Assembly: GCA_963831645.1 (NCBI GenBank)
Contig: CAWHQZ010000005.1
Span: 1 to 21,351 of the forward strand
Reading direction: 5' to 3'
Origin: CAWHQZ01 sp963831645
GTDB taxonomy: Bacteria; Pseudomonadota; Alphaproteobacteria; Rhizobiales; Aestuariivirgaceae
Length of the DNA stretch: 21,351 nt
Shown here: positions 6,939-14,857 of the stretch, piece by piece
Numbering within the stretch: the stretch's first letter is position 1
Layout of the letters: each line of letters opens with the position of its first letter
Notes under the pieces: generated by a model
The model's database searches: none
Told to the model about the DNA's origin: nothing
Seen by the model: the letters and a program-made list of their open reading frames with translations, nothing else
Made by a program: the position numbers and the translations under genes

Positions 6939-7709
6939 TCAGCTGCGGGTGAGCCACGACAGCATCTGGATCCACAGCGTCTTGTACCCATCCCATGCGC
7001 AGAACCTCGGCGAGAGCCAGTGCGGCCCGATGTCGGAAGTCCAGGCGACGGCGCGGCCGCGGCCGGCCTCGCCCGCCACCAGCAGCGGATGCCCGCCCTC
7101 ATCTTCAGGCAGGGCGGCGATCAGCTCGACCGGCCGGTCGACGCGCACGCTCACCTCGTTGACGCCGAGGACCGGAGGCCACGGCCCGCCGATGCCCTTC
7201 ACGATCGGGTGCGCCGGTCGGCTGATCACCGGGATGGCGCCTTCCGGGATTTCGACCCGGTCGTCAAAGGCGAGGCAGGTCACCGGCAGCACGTCCTCGA
7301 CCGGCGTCCTGCGCCAGCGGGCGCGCCCGTCGATGCCCTGGAAGCTGAAGTATCCCCCGATCATGGCGAGGCCGCCGCCGGCCAGGACCCATTGCTTCAG
7401 GAGGCGGAGGCGATTGGGATAGGTCTGCGAACGCAGCCAGACGTCGGGATGGAGCAGGATGGTGTTCGACCCGATGTCGGAGAGGATCACCGCCTCGTAG
7501 GCTTGCAGTGCGGGAAGGCTCGCCGGAAACTTCTCCGCCGCTTCGTGGGCGGGCATGTAATGGAGGTCGAAAGGACTGTCGCGGAGTGCCGCGACCAGCG
7601 GCTCCGCGCCGAGATGGAAGGTGACGCTGCCGAACTGGTCGAAGCCCTTGTAATGGGTAGCCGCCGATACCCAGCTCTCGCCGGCGAGAAGAACTTTCCT
7701 GCGCTGCAT
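6939..7709 (-). CDS. Glutamine-amidotransferase-like protein (PF07090/COG5426 type)
   Basis: This is a 256-residue cytoplasmic protein. The start M-Q-R-R-K-V-L-L-A-G-E-S-W-V-S and the following T-H-Y-K-G-F-D-x-F are typical of the putative glutamine amidotransferase family PF07090. Further landmarks are A-V-I-L-S-D-I-G-S-N-T (about 73-83), G-G-G-L-A-M-I-G-G-Y-F-S-F-Q-G (about 110-124) and W-T-S-D-I-G-P-H-W (about 224-232). The nucleophile-elbow region has Gly-Gly-Tyr-Phe-Ser rather than a Cys between glycines, so classic Cys-based glutaminase activity is doubtful. A GAAGAG-like Shine-Dalgarno precedes the ATG. It is the last gene of the minus-strand cluster, 32 bp after the 48-residue gene; an IS remnant lies just downstream. 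Confidence 0.8.
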   Translation of the reverse strand: MQRRKVLLAGESWVSAATHYKGFDQFGSVTFHLGAEPLVAALRDSPFDLHYMPAHEAAEKFPASLPALQAYEAVILSDIGSNTILLHPDVWLRSQTYPNRLRLLKQWVLAGGGLAMIGGYFSFQGIDGRARWRRTPVEDVLPVTCLAFDDRVEIPEGAIPVISRPAHPIVKGIGGPWPPVLGVNEVSVRVDRPVELIAALPEDEGGHPLLVAGEAGRGRAVAWTSDIGPHWLSPRFCAWDGYKTLWIQMLSWLTRS

Positions 7710-7741
7710 ATCGTGCTCTCTTCAGAAAGGGTGATCGCCAT

Positions 7742-7888
7742 TTACCTGACCCGATACCTGTTTGCGTAGTGCTTGCCGAGAATCCTGCGCGTCTGCTCGC
7801 CGAGCCTCCGGTTTCCCGTCGCCGGCGGCTTGCCGCGCATCTGCTGCGGTTTCGGCCGGTCGCTGCCGGACTTTTTCTTCCTCGGCAT
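7742..7888 (-). CDS. 48-residue very basic protein
   Basis: The ATG at 7888 has a GGGAG Shine-Dalgarno 4-5 bp upstream, and the frame runs to TAA at 7742. The protein opens with M-P-R-K-K-K-S-G-S-D-R-P-K-P, followed by G-N-R-R-L-G-E-Q-T-R-R-I-L-G-K-H-Y-A-N-R-Y. About a third of the residues are Lys or Arg and there is no hydrophobic segment. It starts 11 bp after the stop of the sulfotransferase gene and ends 32 bp before the amidotransferase-like gene, filling an otherwise unexplained gap in the cluster. Such a composition suits nucleic-acid or ribosome binding, which is only a guess. No homologue is known to me. Confidence 0.5.
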   Translation of the reverse strand: MPRKKKSGSDRPKPQQMRGKPPATGNRRLGEQTRRILGKHYANRYRVR

Positions 7889-7899
7889 GAGGCTCCCAC

Positions 7900-8886
7900 T
7901 CAATCCGGATTTCGGTTGTCGGAATCTATCACACGCATGATCGGGCTGGACGATACGAGTTTCATGAGTTCAGCCTCAGGCACGAGGCTGGGCGTTCGGA
8001 TCTTCTCGAATAGCGTATTCTTCAGGGTCGAAACCCGCCTGGCGCAGTCACAACCAGCTTGCAGTCCGAGAAAGCCGAACAACCGGCGTGCGACTGACAG
8101 GGGCTCTTTGGCCATGTCTTCATACGAAAACACGAGATATCGTGGGTTCGACCTGTGGCGGGTGTAGAGGGTTTCGTTGCCATAGAGCCAATAGAGCAAC
8201 TCACTTTCGTAGACGGACATCCCGTCGATATTGCCAAAACGCCTGCCCCACGGCGGGCTGGACCGGGCGACTTCATGCAATCGCGTTCGATTGGCGGTTT
8301 CGACCTTCTTGCGGTCTTGCGTTTGCAGCCACCTCCGCTCCCAGGAGCCAAGCACATCCATGGGGTGGCGAACCACATGGATGATTCTTATCCCGGTATT
8401 ACCTTCCAGGAGCGACGAGCACGCTTGATAAGCCTGATTGAGCTTGGCGACCAGGAACACCTCGGGCGCGGCGGAAGCGAGCATCAAACGCGGTATGCGC
8501 CATTCTCCTGCACTGAATTCAGGAAACGCCAGACCTATCGCCAGCCGAATCTTGCGCTTGCTCTGCAAAACGTCGAACAGCGGTCTGCCCAGCCAGCCAT
8601 TCAGATACGCCTTGTGCCGATGGTTGAAGCGGTCACGCTCACCTTTGGTAAAGCGCAGTCTGTTCAATATGCCGGTCAGTCGCGCACCGTCCTCTGTTCC
8701 AAATGAGATATTCTTCGGGTCGAGCTTCTCTAAGCTGAAGACGCTGGATCCGCTAATCTCATCGGGTTCGTTTCGGCAGTTCGTGAGTTCATGGCAATCC
8801 AGGATGTCCAAGGTGTAGTTGGTTCCGGATCTGCCGTGACCGCAGATGACGACAATCTGCCGGGCATCGTCGTTGGTTGAGCTCAT
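7900..8886 (-). CDS. Sulfotransferase family protein
   Basis: This is a 328-residue protein, a normal length for a sulfotransferase. Near the N-terminus I-C-G-H-G-R-S-G-T-N-Y-T (about 14-25) is the 5'-phosphosulfate-binding loop that holds the PAPS cofactor. V-V-R-H-P-M-D-V-L-G-S-W (about 171-182) is the 3'-phosphate-binding motif. There is no signal peptide or membrane segment, so it should act in the cytoplasm, moving sulfate from PAPS to an unknown acceptor such as a glycan or lipid. The ATG overlaps the TGA of the upstream TPM gene (ATGA, 8883-8886) and has no strong Shine-Dalgarno, which points to translational coupling. Rhizobia use sulfotransferases on Nod factors and surface polysaccharide, but the substrate here cannot be read. 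Confidence 0.85.
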   Translation of the reverse strand: MSSTNDDARQIVVICGHGRSGTNYTLDILDCHELTNCRNEPDEISGSSVFSLEKLDPKNISFGTEDGARLTGILNRLRFTKGERDRFNHRHKAYLNGWLGRPLFDVLQSKRKIRLAIGLAFPEFSAGEWRIPRLMLASAAPEVFLVAKLNQAYQACSSLLEGNTGIRIIHVVRHPMDVLGSWERRWLQTQDRKKVETANRTRLHEVARSSPPWGRRFGNIDGMSVYESELLYWLYGNETLYTRHRSNPRYLVFSYEDMAKEPLSVARRLFGFLGLQAGCDCARRVSTLKNTLFEKIRTPSLVPEAELMKLVSSSPIMRVIDSDNRNPD

Positions 8887-9533
8887 TGGTCAGTGCTGGC
8901 GAAACTAGTGCCCTCCAGAACAATGAGGTGATCGGGCAGCTCGTTGCGGTCGCGAGCGGAAGGCGGAACGTGTCTGCCCAGGATGTCGCCGCAGCGCTCG
9001 ACCGCTTCGACCAGGCCTTCGCCGAGCCTTCCCGAGCGAATGCTGGCGATCATGGCGGCAATCAGCTCGTTCCAGAAGCGCTGCTCGACCTTGTCGGCAA
9101 TCCCCTTGTCGGCAATGACCTCGCAGTGCCGCTCGGCCAGCGCCACGAAAATCAACACGCCGGTGCGACTGCGGGTGGTGTGCAGCTCGCGGGCCAGAAA
9201 CTGCTCGAGCGCGGTGCGGTGCGCGTGCTTGCGCTTGAGCGCGCGGGGCGTGACGGCGAGCCGAATGGGGCGGATGCTGAGCAGGAGGCTCAAGGCTACG
9301 AACAGGGTGAGCTGGATGATGTAGATCGTCGCGGCGGAGAGCCGGCCGAGCCATGCCAGCGGCAGCGGCACGGCGAGAGCGGCGAGTGCCGCCCACAGCA
9401 GCGGCGCCTCGAGATAGTCGTCGCAGGCCGGGCTCACCACCACGATGATCTCCCCGGCGGTCTGCTTCTCGGCCGCCCCGATCGCCGCCTTGATCCGGGC
9501 TTGTTCGTCCTCGCTCAGCAGTTGCCGGGCCAC
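8883..9533 (-). CDS. TPM-domain membrane protein (COG3762 type)
   Basis: This is a 216-residue protein starting at GTG, which directly abuts the TAG of the upstream TPM gene. Residues 1-35 (L-S-E-D-E-Q-A-R-I, then T-A-G-E-I-I-V-V-V) begin a TPM domain. The domain is interrupted by two membrane helices at about 44-62 and 67-86, then resumes with T-G-V-L-I-F-V-A-L-A-E-R-H-C-E-V-I-A-D-K-G-I, the typical TPM core. This split layout is that of the shorter TPM partner found beside LemA and YgcG-like proteins. Its biochemical role is unsettled; envelope quality control or phosphatase-like functions have been suggested for the superfamily. It is coupled to both neighbours. Confidence 0.85.
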   Translation of the reverse strand: MARQLLSEDEQARIKAAIGAAEKQTAGEIIVVVSPACDDYLEAPLLWAALAALAVPLPLAWLGRLSAATIYIIQLTLFVALSLLLSIRPIRLAVTPRALKRKHAHRTALEQFLARELHTTRSRTGVLIFVALAERHCEVIADKGIADKVEQRFWNELIAAMIASIRSGRLGEGLVEAVERCGDILGRHVPPSARDRNELPDHLIVLEGTSFASTDQ

Positions 9534-10289
9534 CTACCAGCTCCCCGATGCGCCGCCGCCGCCGGAGCTGCCGCCGCCCCCCGAATAGCCGCCACCACCC
9601 GACCAGCCGCCGCCCGAATAACCGCCGCCGCCGGACCAGCCACCGCCGCTGCGGTCCGACAACACGATGCCGCGGCCCCGGTTGATGCGGGTGATGAGGA
9701 TCAGCACGATCATGAGCAGGAAAAGCGCGATGAGGAGGGTTTCGAGATCGATGCCTTGGGGCCGCGGAGCTTCGGCCACCACGGCTTCGCCCTCTCCCTT
9801 GAGCACCCGCATGATCTGACCGACGCCCAGGGCGATGCCGCCGGCGAAATCTCCTTCGCGGAAGCGGGGAGTGATCGAATACTCGATGATGATTTTCGAG
9901 ATGGCGTCGGGGAGCGTCGCTTCGAGACCGTAGCCGACCTCGATCGACATCCGGCGATCCTCGGCGGCGACGAGGAGCAACACACCGTCGTTGCGGTCCT
10001 TGTCGCCGAGCTGCCAGTGACGGAAGAGGCCATTGCCGTAGTCGCGGATGTCGTAGCCCTGGAGGCTGGGAACCGTGGCGACCACCAGCTGCCGGCCCGA
10101 GGCCTGCTGAAAGGCCCTGAGCTCGCGGTCGAGCCTGCTTTCCGTGGCTTCATCGATGATCGAGGCCTGGTCGACGACGGGACCGGTGAGGTCCGGGAAG
10201 GAGGGCGCAGCACGGCCGGCAACGGCAAACGCGACGAGCGCCCCGAGCAACGCCGCGGCAGCCGGCCGCACTCCGGTGCGCCAAGGCAC
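9534..10289 (-). CDS. TPM-domain protein with glycine-rich tail (YgcG type)
   Basis: This is a 251-residue protein starting at GTG with AGGA upstream. A signal peptide covers about residues 1-28. The TPM domain (about 30-165) begins F-P-D-L-T-G-P-V-V-D-Q-A and contains R-Q-L-V-V-A-T-V-P-S-L-Q-G, R-N-D-G-V-L-L-L-V-A and I-E-V-G-Y-G-L-E, all characteristic of the family. A membrane helix follows at about 185-205. The C-terminal 40 residues are repeats of W/Y-S-G-G-G, a tail typical of YgcG-like proteins. It lies 7 bp after lemA and abuts the second TPM gene. The domain faces the periplasm, with an uncertain role in envelope maintenance. Confidence 0.9.
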   Translation of the reverse strand: MPWRTGVRPAAAALLGALVAFAVAGRAAPSFPDLTGPVVDQASIIDEATESRLDRELRAFQQASGRQLVVATVPSLQGYDIRDYGNGLFRHWQLGDKDRNDGVLLLVAAEDRRMSIEVGYGLEATLPDAISKIIIEYSITPRFREGDFAGGIALGVGQIMRVLKGEGEAVVAEAPRPQGIDLETLLIALFLLMIVLILITRINRGRGIVLSDRSGGGWSGGGGYSGGGWSGGGGYSGGGGSSGGGGASGSW

Positions 10290-10296
10290 GTTGGTC

Positions 10297-10989
10297 CTAG
10301 TTGGCAGGGGCAGGAGCAGGAGCAGGAAGAGCAGGAGCTGGGGTGGGGGCGGGAGCAGAAGCAGAGCCGTCCGTGCCGAAATTCACCTCCGGCGCCTTCA
10401 TGTCCTTTTCATCGATGGTGAAGGTCTGTGCTTCCTTGGCGTCGGGATAGAGAAAGGCCGCCCACCAGCGGCCCGGTATGGTCTTGAGCTCGGTGTTGTA
10501 GACGCGAACCGCGTCGATGTAGTCCCGGCGCGATACGCCGATGCGGTTTTCGGTGCCCTCCAGCTGCGCCTGCAGGGCGAGGAAATTGGCGTTCGACTTC
10601 AAGTCCGGATAGGCCTCGACCACGGCGAGCAGCCGGGCGAGCGCACCAGAAAGTTGCGCTTGGCTCTCCTGGAAGGTCTTGAACGCTTCCGGATTGCTGA
10701 GGATGTCAGGCGGGATCTGAACCTGTGTCGCCTTGGCGCGGGCCTCCACGACCGAGGTCAGAACGTCCTTTTCCTGGATCGCATAGCCCTTCACCGTCTC
10801 GACCAGATTGGGAATGAGATCGGCACGCCGCTGGTACTGGCTGAGCACCTCGCTCCAGCCGGCTTTCATGCGCTCTTCATAGGTAGGGATGTTGTTGATG
10901 CCGCAGCCCGCCAGCAGTCCCGCCGTCAGCACGAGCACGGCGAGGCGGATAATGCTGGATGGCCTGAGGCGTGCTGCGGCGGTCAACAT
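10297..10989 (-). CDS. lemA: LemA family lipoprotein
   Basis: This is a 230-residue protein with a lipobox, G-L-L-A-G-C, at Cys29, so it is probably a lipidated envelope protein. The LemA signature is clear: Y-E-E-R-M-K-A-G-W-S-E-V-L-S-Q-Y-Q-R-R-A-D-L with I-P-N-L-V-E-T-V-K-G-Y-A, then L-S-G-A-L-A-R-L-L-A-V-V-E-A-Y-P-D-L-K-S, and Y-N-T-E-L-K-T-I-P-G-R-W at the end of the helical bundle. The last 25 residues are a Pro/Ala tail. AGAAGGA lies about 10 bp upstream of the ATG. LemA genes commonly neighbour TPM genes, as here, but their molecular function is not established. Alternatives are unlikely. Confidence 0.92.
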   Translation of the reverse strand: MLTAAARLRPSSIIRLAVLVLTAGLLAGCGINNIPTYEERMKAGWSEVLSQYQRRADLIPNLVETVKGYAIQEKDVLTSVVEARAKATQVQIPPDILSNPEAFKTFQESQAQLSGALARLLAVVEAYPDLKSNANFLALQAQLEGTENRIGVSRRDYIDAVRVYNTELKTIPGRWWAAFLYPDAKEAQTFTIDEKDMKAPEVNFGTDGSASAPAPTPAPALPAPAPAPAN

Positions 10990-11046
10990 CGGAAATCGTC
11001 CTTCTCTGGTTGGCGGTGCGAGCGTAGCGCAGTAAGGGCAGCGCCC

Positions 11047-11817
11047 TCAATGCCCGGGCAGCACCAGCAGCTTCGGCCGCTCGGGCAGCGTGGCCGCCGA
11101 CAGCACCACGACGGGCGAGGCCGCCATCTGCACCTGAAAGTGCGAGCTCGCCGCGGCGATGAAGCGGGCGAGCGTCGCCGGTCCGAAGAAGTGCATCGGA
11201 ATGACGATGCGCGCCCTGAGCGTCTTCAGCACTTCCAGCATGGACGCCTGCGCCATCGTATAGCCGCCGTCGACCGGCACCAGCACGACGTCGAGCCGGC
11301 CGATGGCGCCGATGGTTTCAGGCGGGAGCTCGTGATGCAGGTGCCCGAGATGGCCGATGCACAGCCCTGCCACCTCGAAGATGAAGATGGAGTTTCCGTC
11401 CGGGATGCGGCCGGCCATGCCGCCGCGGATATCGGTGGTGACGTTGCGGATGCGGACGTCGCCCACGGCGAGGTCGTGTCGGGCCGGGCCGCCCGCCGGG
11501 TTCCAGCCGCGCAGCACGTGGCGGATCGCCGGATCGGGCCGGTCGGTGTAGTGGGTCGGATGGGCTCGGTTCATCGTCGCCACTTCGGGTATCTCGCCGC
11601 CGGCAAAGCCCGCATAGTCGGTGGCGATGGTGATGCCCGCAGCACTTTCGATGACGAAGGTCGAATGGCCGACGAACGTGAGCTGCACCTCGTCGGCCGC
11701 GAGCGCCGCCAACTGCACCCGCGGCGCAAGCCCCGCCATGGCCAGGCAGTCACTTGCCGCCTCGGCGCGCGCAACGGCGAGAAACGACGCAGCAGTCAAG
11801 ACGAACATGCGTAACAT
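11047..11817 (-). CDS. Exported metallo-beta-lactamase-fold protein
   Basis: This is a 256-residue protein with a signal peptide at about 1-20 (A-S-F-L-A-V-A-R-A-E-A-A). The mature part shows a metallo-beta-lactamase fold of the UlaG-like group: L-T-F-V-G-H-S-T-F-V-I, I-A-T-D-Y, G-L-C-I-G-H-L-G-H-L-H-H (a metal-ligand region), V-L-V-P-V-D-G-G-Y, and I-P-M-H-F-F near the C-terminus. The usual H-x-H-x-D-H motif is replaced by A-H-P-T-H-Y-T-D, so the metal site may differ from the standard one. Substrate is unknown. It is the first gene of the minus-strand cluster, 57 bp before lemA, and is divergent from the kinase remnant at 11921. No clear promoter is seen in the 103-bp divergent gap. Confidence 0.82.
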   Translation of the reverse strand: MLRMFVLTAASFLAVARAEAASDCLAMAGLAPRVQLAALAADEVQLTFVGHSTFVIESAAGITIATDYAGFAGGEIPEVATMNRAHPTHYTDRPDPAIRHVLRGWNPAGGPARHDLAVGDVRIRNVTTDIRGGMAGRIPDGNSIFIFEVAGLCIGHLGHLHHELPPETIGAIGRLDVVLVPVDGGYTMAQASMLEVLKTLRARIVIPMHFFGPATLARFIAAASSHFQVQMAASPVVVLSAATLPERPKLLVLPGH

Positions 11818-11920
11818 TCGATCAGCCTACCGCATTTTCCTGCGCCTGCCTGCGGGAGTCCTTGAACTTTTTCCGCTTGGTGTTCCGCCACCACGTGCGG
11901 CACAACATGACGCGCAAGTC

Positions 11921-13783
11921 ATGAGACAAAGCTCCATTCTGCGGATCGTGTACGCGGCTCTGATCGTCTGGCTCGCCAGTGCGTTGCCGGCAAGTTCCGC
12001 GACACGGCACGTCGTCGTGCTCTATGACGAACGCACTGCCTTGCCCGGCCTGGCGGCCATCGATGCCAGCATTGTCGGCACGCTGACCTCGGAGTCATCG
12101 GAAGCCGTGCAGATCTACAGCGAGGGCATGGATCTCTCCCGCTTCGGCTCGGCGTCGCACATAGCGCTCTTCCGCGACTACCTTCGCGCCAAATACGCCG
12201 GCAGGAAGATCGACGTGGCAATTGCCGTCCTGGGTCCCTCGCTGGACTTCCTGCTGAACCACGGACAATTGGTCTTTCCCGGAGCGGCGATCGTGTTCTG
12301 CGGGATCGACAAAAGAGAGCTGGCCGCCCGCTCGCTGCCATCCAATGTGACCGGCGTTCTTCTGAAACGTGAATTCTCGCCGACCCTCGAGCTTGCGCTC
12401 CACCTGCAACCTGACACGGAACAAATCGTGGTGGTTGCTGGAACGTCGAAGTTCGACGCCGACCTTCTGGCCCAGGCGAGAGAGGAATTCCGTTCCTATG
12501 AGGATCGTCTCGCGTTTACCTACCTGACGACGCTGCCTCTGAGCGAGCTGCTGACCCGGCTTTCGCAACTTCCACCGCGCACCATCGTGCTCTACACGAC
12601 GCTGTTCAGAGACGGCGCCGGAGAGGCTTTCGTTCCCCACGAAGTCGCTGGAACGTGTTTCCGCAGCAGCGAATGCGCCGGTTTACGGTTTCCTCGATCA
12701 GTACCTGGGCCGTGGGATCGTGGGGGGCAGCCTTTACAGCCTGGCATTGCAGGGAAAAGAGGCGGCAAGACTGGCATCGCGAATTCTGGCGGGCACGGCG
12801 CCCTCCGCGCTGCCAGTCCTGGCGCCCGTAACCAGTACGGTGATGTTCGACTGGCGCCAGTTGCGGCGATGGGGCATTCCCGAGGCGCTGCTGCCCGCAA
12901 AGAGCGAGGTGCGGTTTCGCGAGCCGACGGTGTGGGACCAATACCGCTGGCAAATTATCCTGATCGGGATGGCACTGCTCCTGCAAGCCGCGCTCATCGG
13001 CGTGCTGCTGCACGAAAATCGCCGCCGCCGCCGTGCCGAAGCGAGCGCCGGCAAGCTGCAGTCCGAGCTGGCGCACATGAATCGTGTTGCCACCGCCGGT
13101 GAGCTGACGGCATCGATTGCTCACGAGATCAGGCAGCCGTTGGCGGCCATCGTTACGCACGGCGGCGCGGGTCTGCTTTGGCTGAAGAAAAAGATCCCCG
13201 ATCTCGACGAAGTGCGGCTCGCCCTGCAGAGCATCGTCAGCGAGGGTCATCGCGCTGATGCAGTGATCAGGAACATCCGCGCGATGTTCAGGCAGCGAGT
13301 CCACGCCACGGATGCTGGTCGACGTCAATGAGCTCATTCGGCAGGTCCTCACACTCACGATGCACAAAATGGGTTCGAGCAATATCGGGCTCAAAACGAA
13401 CTTTGCCACGAAACCGGCGCCGTTGGTGCGGGCCGATCCGGTTCAATTGCAGCAGGTTGTTCTGAATTTGATCGTGAATGCAATCGAAGCCATGAGCTCG
13501 TCAGCGGGCCGGACTCGCGAGCTGCGTTTGAGAACCGAGATCGATCCGGCCGACGCCGTGCTGATCACGATTGCGGATACGGGCCCTGGCATCGATCCGA
13601 AGGTCGACCGACAGCATCTTCAAGCCGTTCTTCACGACGAAACCCGGCGGCATGGGGATGGGACTGTCGATATGCAAATCGATCGTCGAGTCGCATGGAG
13701 GCCGGCTGACGGCGACACCAGGCAAGCGTGGCGGGTCAGTATTCGAGATACTCCTGCCGCGTGCCGACACCGACGCCAAGTAA
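11921..13783 (+). pseudogene. Sensor histidine kinase broken by three +1 frameshifts
   Basis: The pieces together encode about 620 residues. A signal peptide and ABC-type substrate-binding-like periplasmic domain (R-H-V-V-V-L-Y-D-E-R, 11921 to about 12840) lead to a membrane helix (I-I-L-I-G-M-A-L-L-L, about 12955-13010). The HisKA H-box follows (A-S-I-A-H-E-I-R-Q-P-L-A-A-I, about 13110), then the N-box (L-N-L-I-V-N-A-I-E-A-M), the G1 box (A-D-T-G-P-G-I-D) and the F/G2 region (I-F-K-P-F-F-T-T-K-P-G-G-M-G-M-G-L-S). The frame changes by one inserted base near 12649-12650 (an extra G after GTCGCT), near 13306-13316 and near 13603-13611. Every domain is recognisable, so decay is recent or the sequence contains errors. 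No response regulator lies beside it. Confidence 0.85.
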
Positions 13784-13795
13784 CAAACGAGAATG

Positions 13796-14296
13796 CTACT
13801 CGGCGTCATCAGCGGCTAGAAAGAGCAGAAGAGCTTCGGGATCGATGATCCTGATCTGGCCATAGCTCCAGGTCAAATGCCCATCCTCACCCAGCTTTCG
13901 CAGTATTTTCCCGACGGCATTCCGGGACAGGTTGACCATCTGCGCCAGCTCGATTTGAGTCACATCGATGAACCACGCGATGACCTGCTGCAGCAAGATT
14001 GAACTTCTGTGTGTCGCGTATCCAGGCCCCGGGTCATAACGCGTGCCGTCGGTGCGGATGAACTGGAAGCCCTCGCCCAGCATCTCGGCCAGCGGTGCCC
14101 TGCCGGCGGTCCCGGCGTAGAAGCGTTCCACTTGCGCACGGGCCAGCGCATCCAGATCTTCCGCGGTATTCGCTGCAGTACCGAGGGCGCGGAGCTGCCA
14201 GCCGACAAAGACGCCGATGGCCAGCGCCGCGGCGGACGTCAGCAGCAGGGCTCGATCCTTGGCCAGAGACGCAGCGGGTTGGCCCCCGTTCGTCAA
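13796..14296 (-). CDS. Chimeric ORF: NTF2-like N-terminus joined to a Crp/Fnr HTH
   Basis: This is a 166-residue open frame starting at TTG, without a well-spaced Shine-Dalgarno. Residues about 12-35 form a membrane helix (A-A-A-L-A-I-G-V-F-V-G-W). Residues 40-92 (L-A-R-A-Q-V-E-R-F-Y-A-G-T, then G-E-G-F-Q-F-I-R-T-D-G-T-R-Y-D) look like the start of a membrane-anchored NTF2-like/SnoaL-type protein. From about residue 95 the text switches to a Crp-type winged helix: D-V-T-Q-I-E-L-A-Q-M-V-N-L-S-R-N-A-V-G-K-I-L-R-K-L. The junction is near 14030. Neither half is complete, which suggests a deletion fused two genes. It may be a pseudogene; the intact frame leaves a functional chimera possible. Confidence 0.5.
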   Translation of the reverse strand: MTNGGQPAASLAKDRALLLTSAAALAIGVFVGWQLRALGTAANTAEDLDALARAQVERFYAGTAGRAPLAEMLGEGFQFIRTDGTRYDPGPGYATHRSSILLQQVIAWFIDVTQIELAQMVNLSRNAVGKILRKLGEDGHLTWSYGQIRIIDPEALLLFLAADDAE

Positions 14297-14341
14297 GCTC
14301 CGGCAGGGGTCGTCTCAACCCACTAGCTTGGTGTTTGTGGG

Positions 14342-14347
14342 TATAAT
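14342..14347 (+). promoter_or_regulatory. Perfect TATAAT -10 box upstream of the Crp/Fnr-type gene
   Basis: TATAAT lies 25 bp before the ATG at 14372. No good -35 is found at 16-18 bp upstream; TTGGTG at 14329 is too close. If used, the transcript would have a leader of less than 20 bases and would also carry the overlapping LprI-repeat gene. Confidence 0.3.
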
Positions 14348-14371
14348 ACGCCCCCCAGCCAAGGCCCGCCG

Positions 14372-14857
14372 ATGAGCACCACCATCGAAGCTACGATAGA
14401 GGCGTGCTGCCAGAACAGTGCATTCATGACTTTCTTTCGACAGCCCAGTCGTGTCTTGCGGAGCTTTTTGGCGCCTTTCGGTGAGGCTGCCCAATTGTGC
14501 GACGGTCGCCTTGTTGGGTTGCTGATCAAGACCGCCTGCGAGAGGGTGGCTACCTTCCTTCTTGATATGGCGAAGCGGCTGGCCGAGGATACCATCGATG
14601 TACGCGTGTCACGCCAGGATATCGCTGATTGCCTGGGCCTCACGATGGAAGCGGTATCCCGAATCCTCACCCAATTCATCGAAGAGCGGGTGATCGAGAT
14701 AGCCGGTTCGCGGCAGATCACGTTGCGAAGCCTGCCGGTGCTCAGCGAGCTCGGCAAACAATCAAGTTCTGACAACGGATTCCTCGACCCGTTCATTTTG
14801 CCGCAATCCAGGATTCACCCTACTGCACCTCTCAGAGCCGCGGGAGGTTCGGCATGA
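14372..14857 (+). CDS. Crp/Fnr-type regulator lacking most of its sensor domain
   Basis: This is a 161-residue protein; Crp/Fnr regulators are usually 220-250. Residues about 52-125 form a clear FixK/FnrN-like DNA-binding domain: K-T-A-C-E-R-V-A-T-F-L-L-D-M-A-K-R-L, then R-Q-D-I-A-D-C-L-G-L-T-M-E-A-V-S-R-I-L-T-Q-F, the recognition helix with E-x-x-S-R. The N-terminal 45 residues do not resemble the cyclic-nucleotide-type beta barrel, so the sensor has been lost or replaced. An in-frame ATG at 14426 is an alternative start, but AAGG upstream of 14372 favours the longer form. Its stop overlaps the start of the next gene (ATGA at 14854-14857). It could be a constitutive DNA binder or a decayed gene. 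Confidence 0.6.
   Translation: MSTTIEATIEACCQNSAFMTFFRQPSRVLRSFLAPFGEAAQLCDGRLVGLLIKTACERVATFLLDMAKRLAEDTIDVRVSRQDIADCLGLTMEAVSRILTQFIEERVIEIAGSRQITLRSLPVLSELGKQSSSDNGFLDPFILPQSRIHPTAPLRAAGGSA

Noticed and set aside
8877..10421. 514-residue plus-strand ORF opposite the TPM genes
   Set aside because: It is antisense to three well-recognised genes and has the Arg/Gly/Ala-rich composition of a GC-rich shadow frame.
10144..11814. 556-residue plus-strand ORF opposite the lemA and MBL-fold genes
   Set aside because: It is an antisense shadow; the minus strand encodes clear LemA and MBL-fold proteins with signal sequences.
11822..11908. Minus-strand 28-residue basic ORF ending 5 bp before the MBL-fold gene
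   Set aside because: The composition (W-W-R-N-T-K-R-K-K) is protein-like, but no Shine-Dalgarno is present and it lies in the likely promoter region between divergent genes.
11822..11920. EcfG-type promoter (GGAAC...GTT) upstream of the MBL-fold gene
   Set aside because: GGAAC is present on the minus strand but the spacing to GTT is about 14 bp, shorter than the expected 16-18.
14323..14427. Minus-strand 34-residue ORF with a hydrophobic stretch (I-V-A-S-M-V-V-L-I-G-G-P-W-L-G-G-V-L)
   Set aside because: It looks membrane-like, but it overlaps the start of the Crp/Fnr-type gene, covers the TATAAT box, and has only a weak purine run before its ATG. It could be a real small gene or a leftover; evidence is insufficient.
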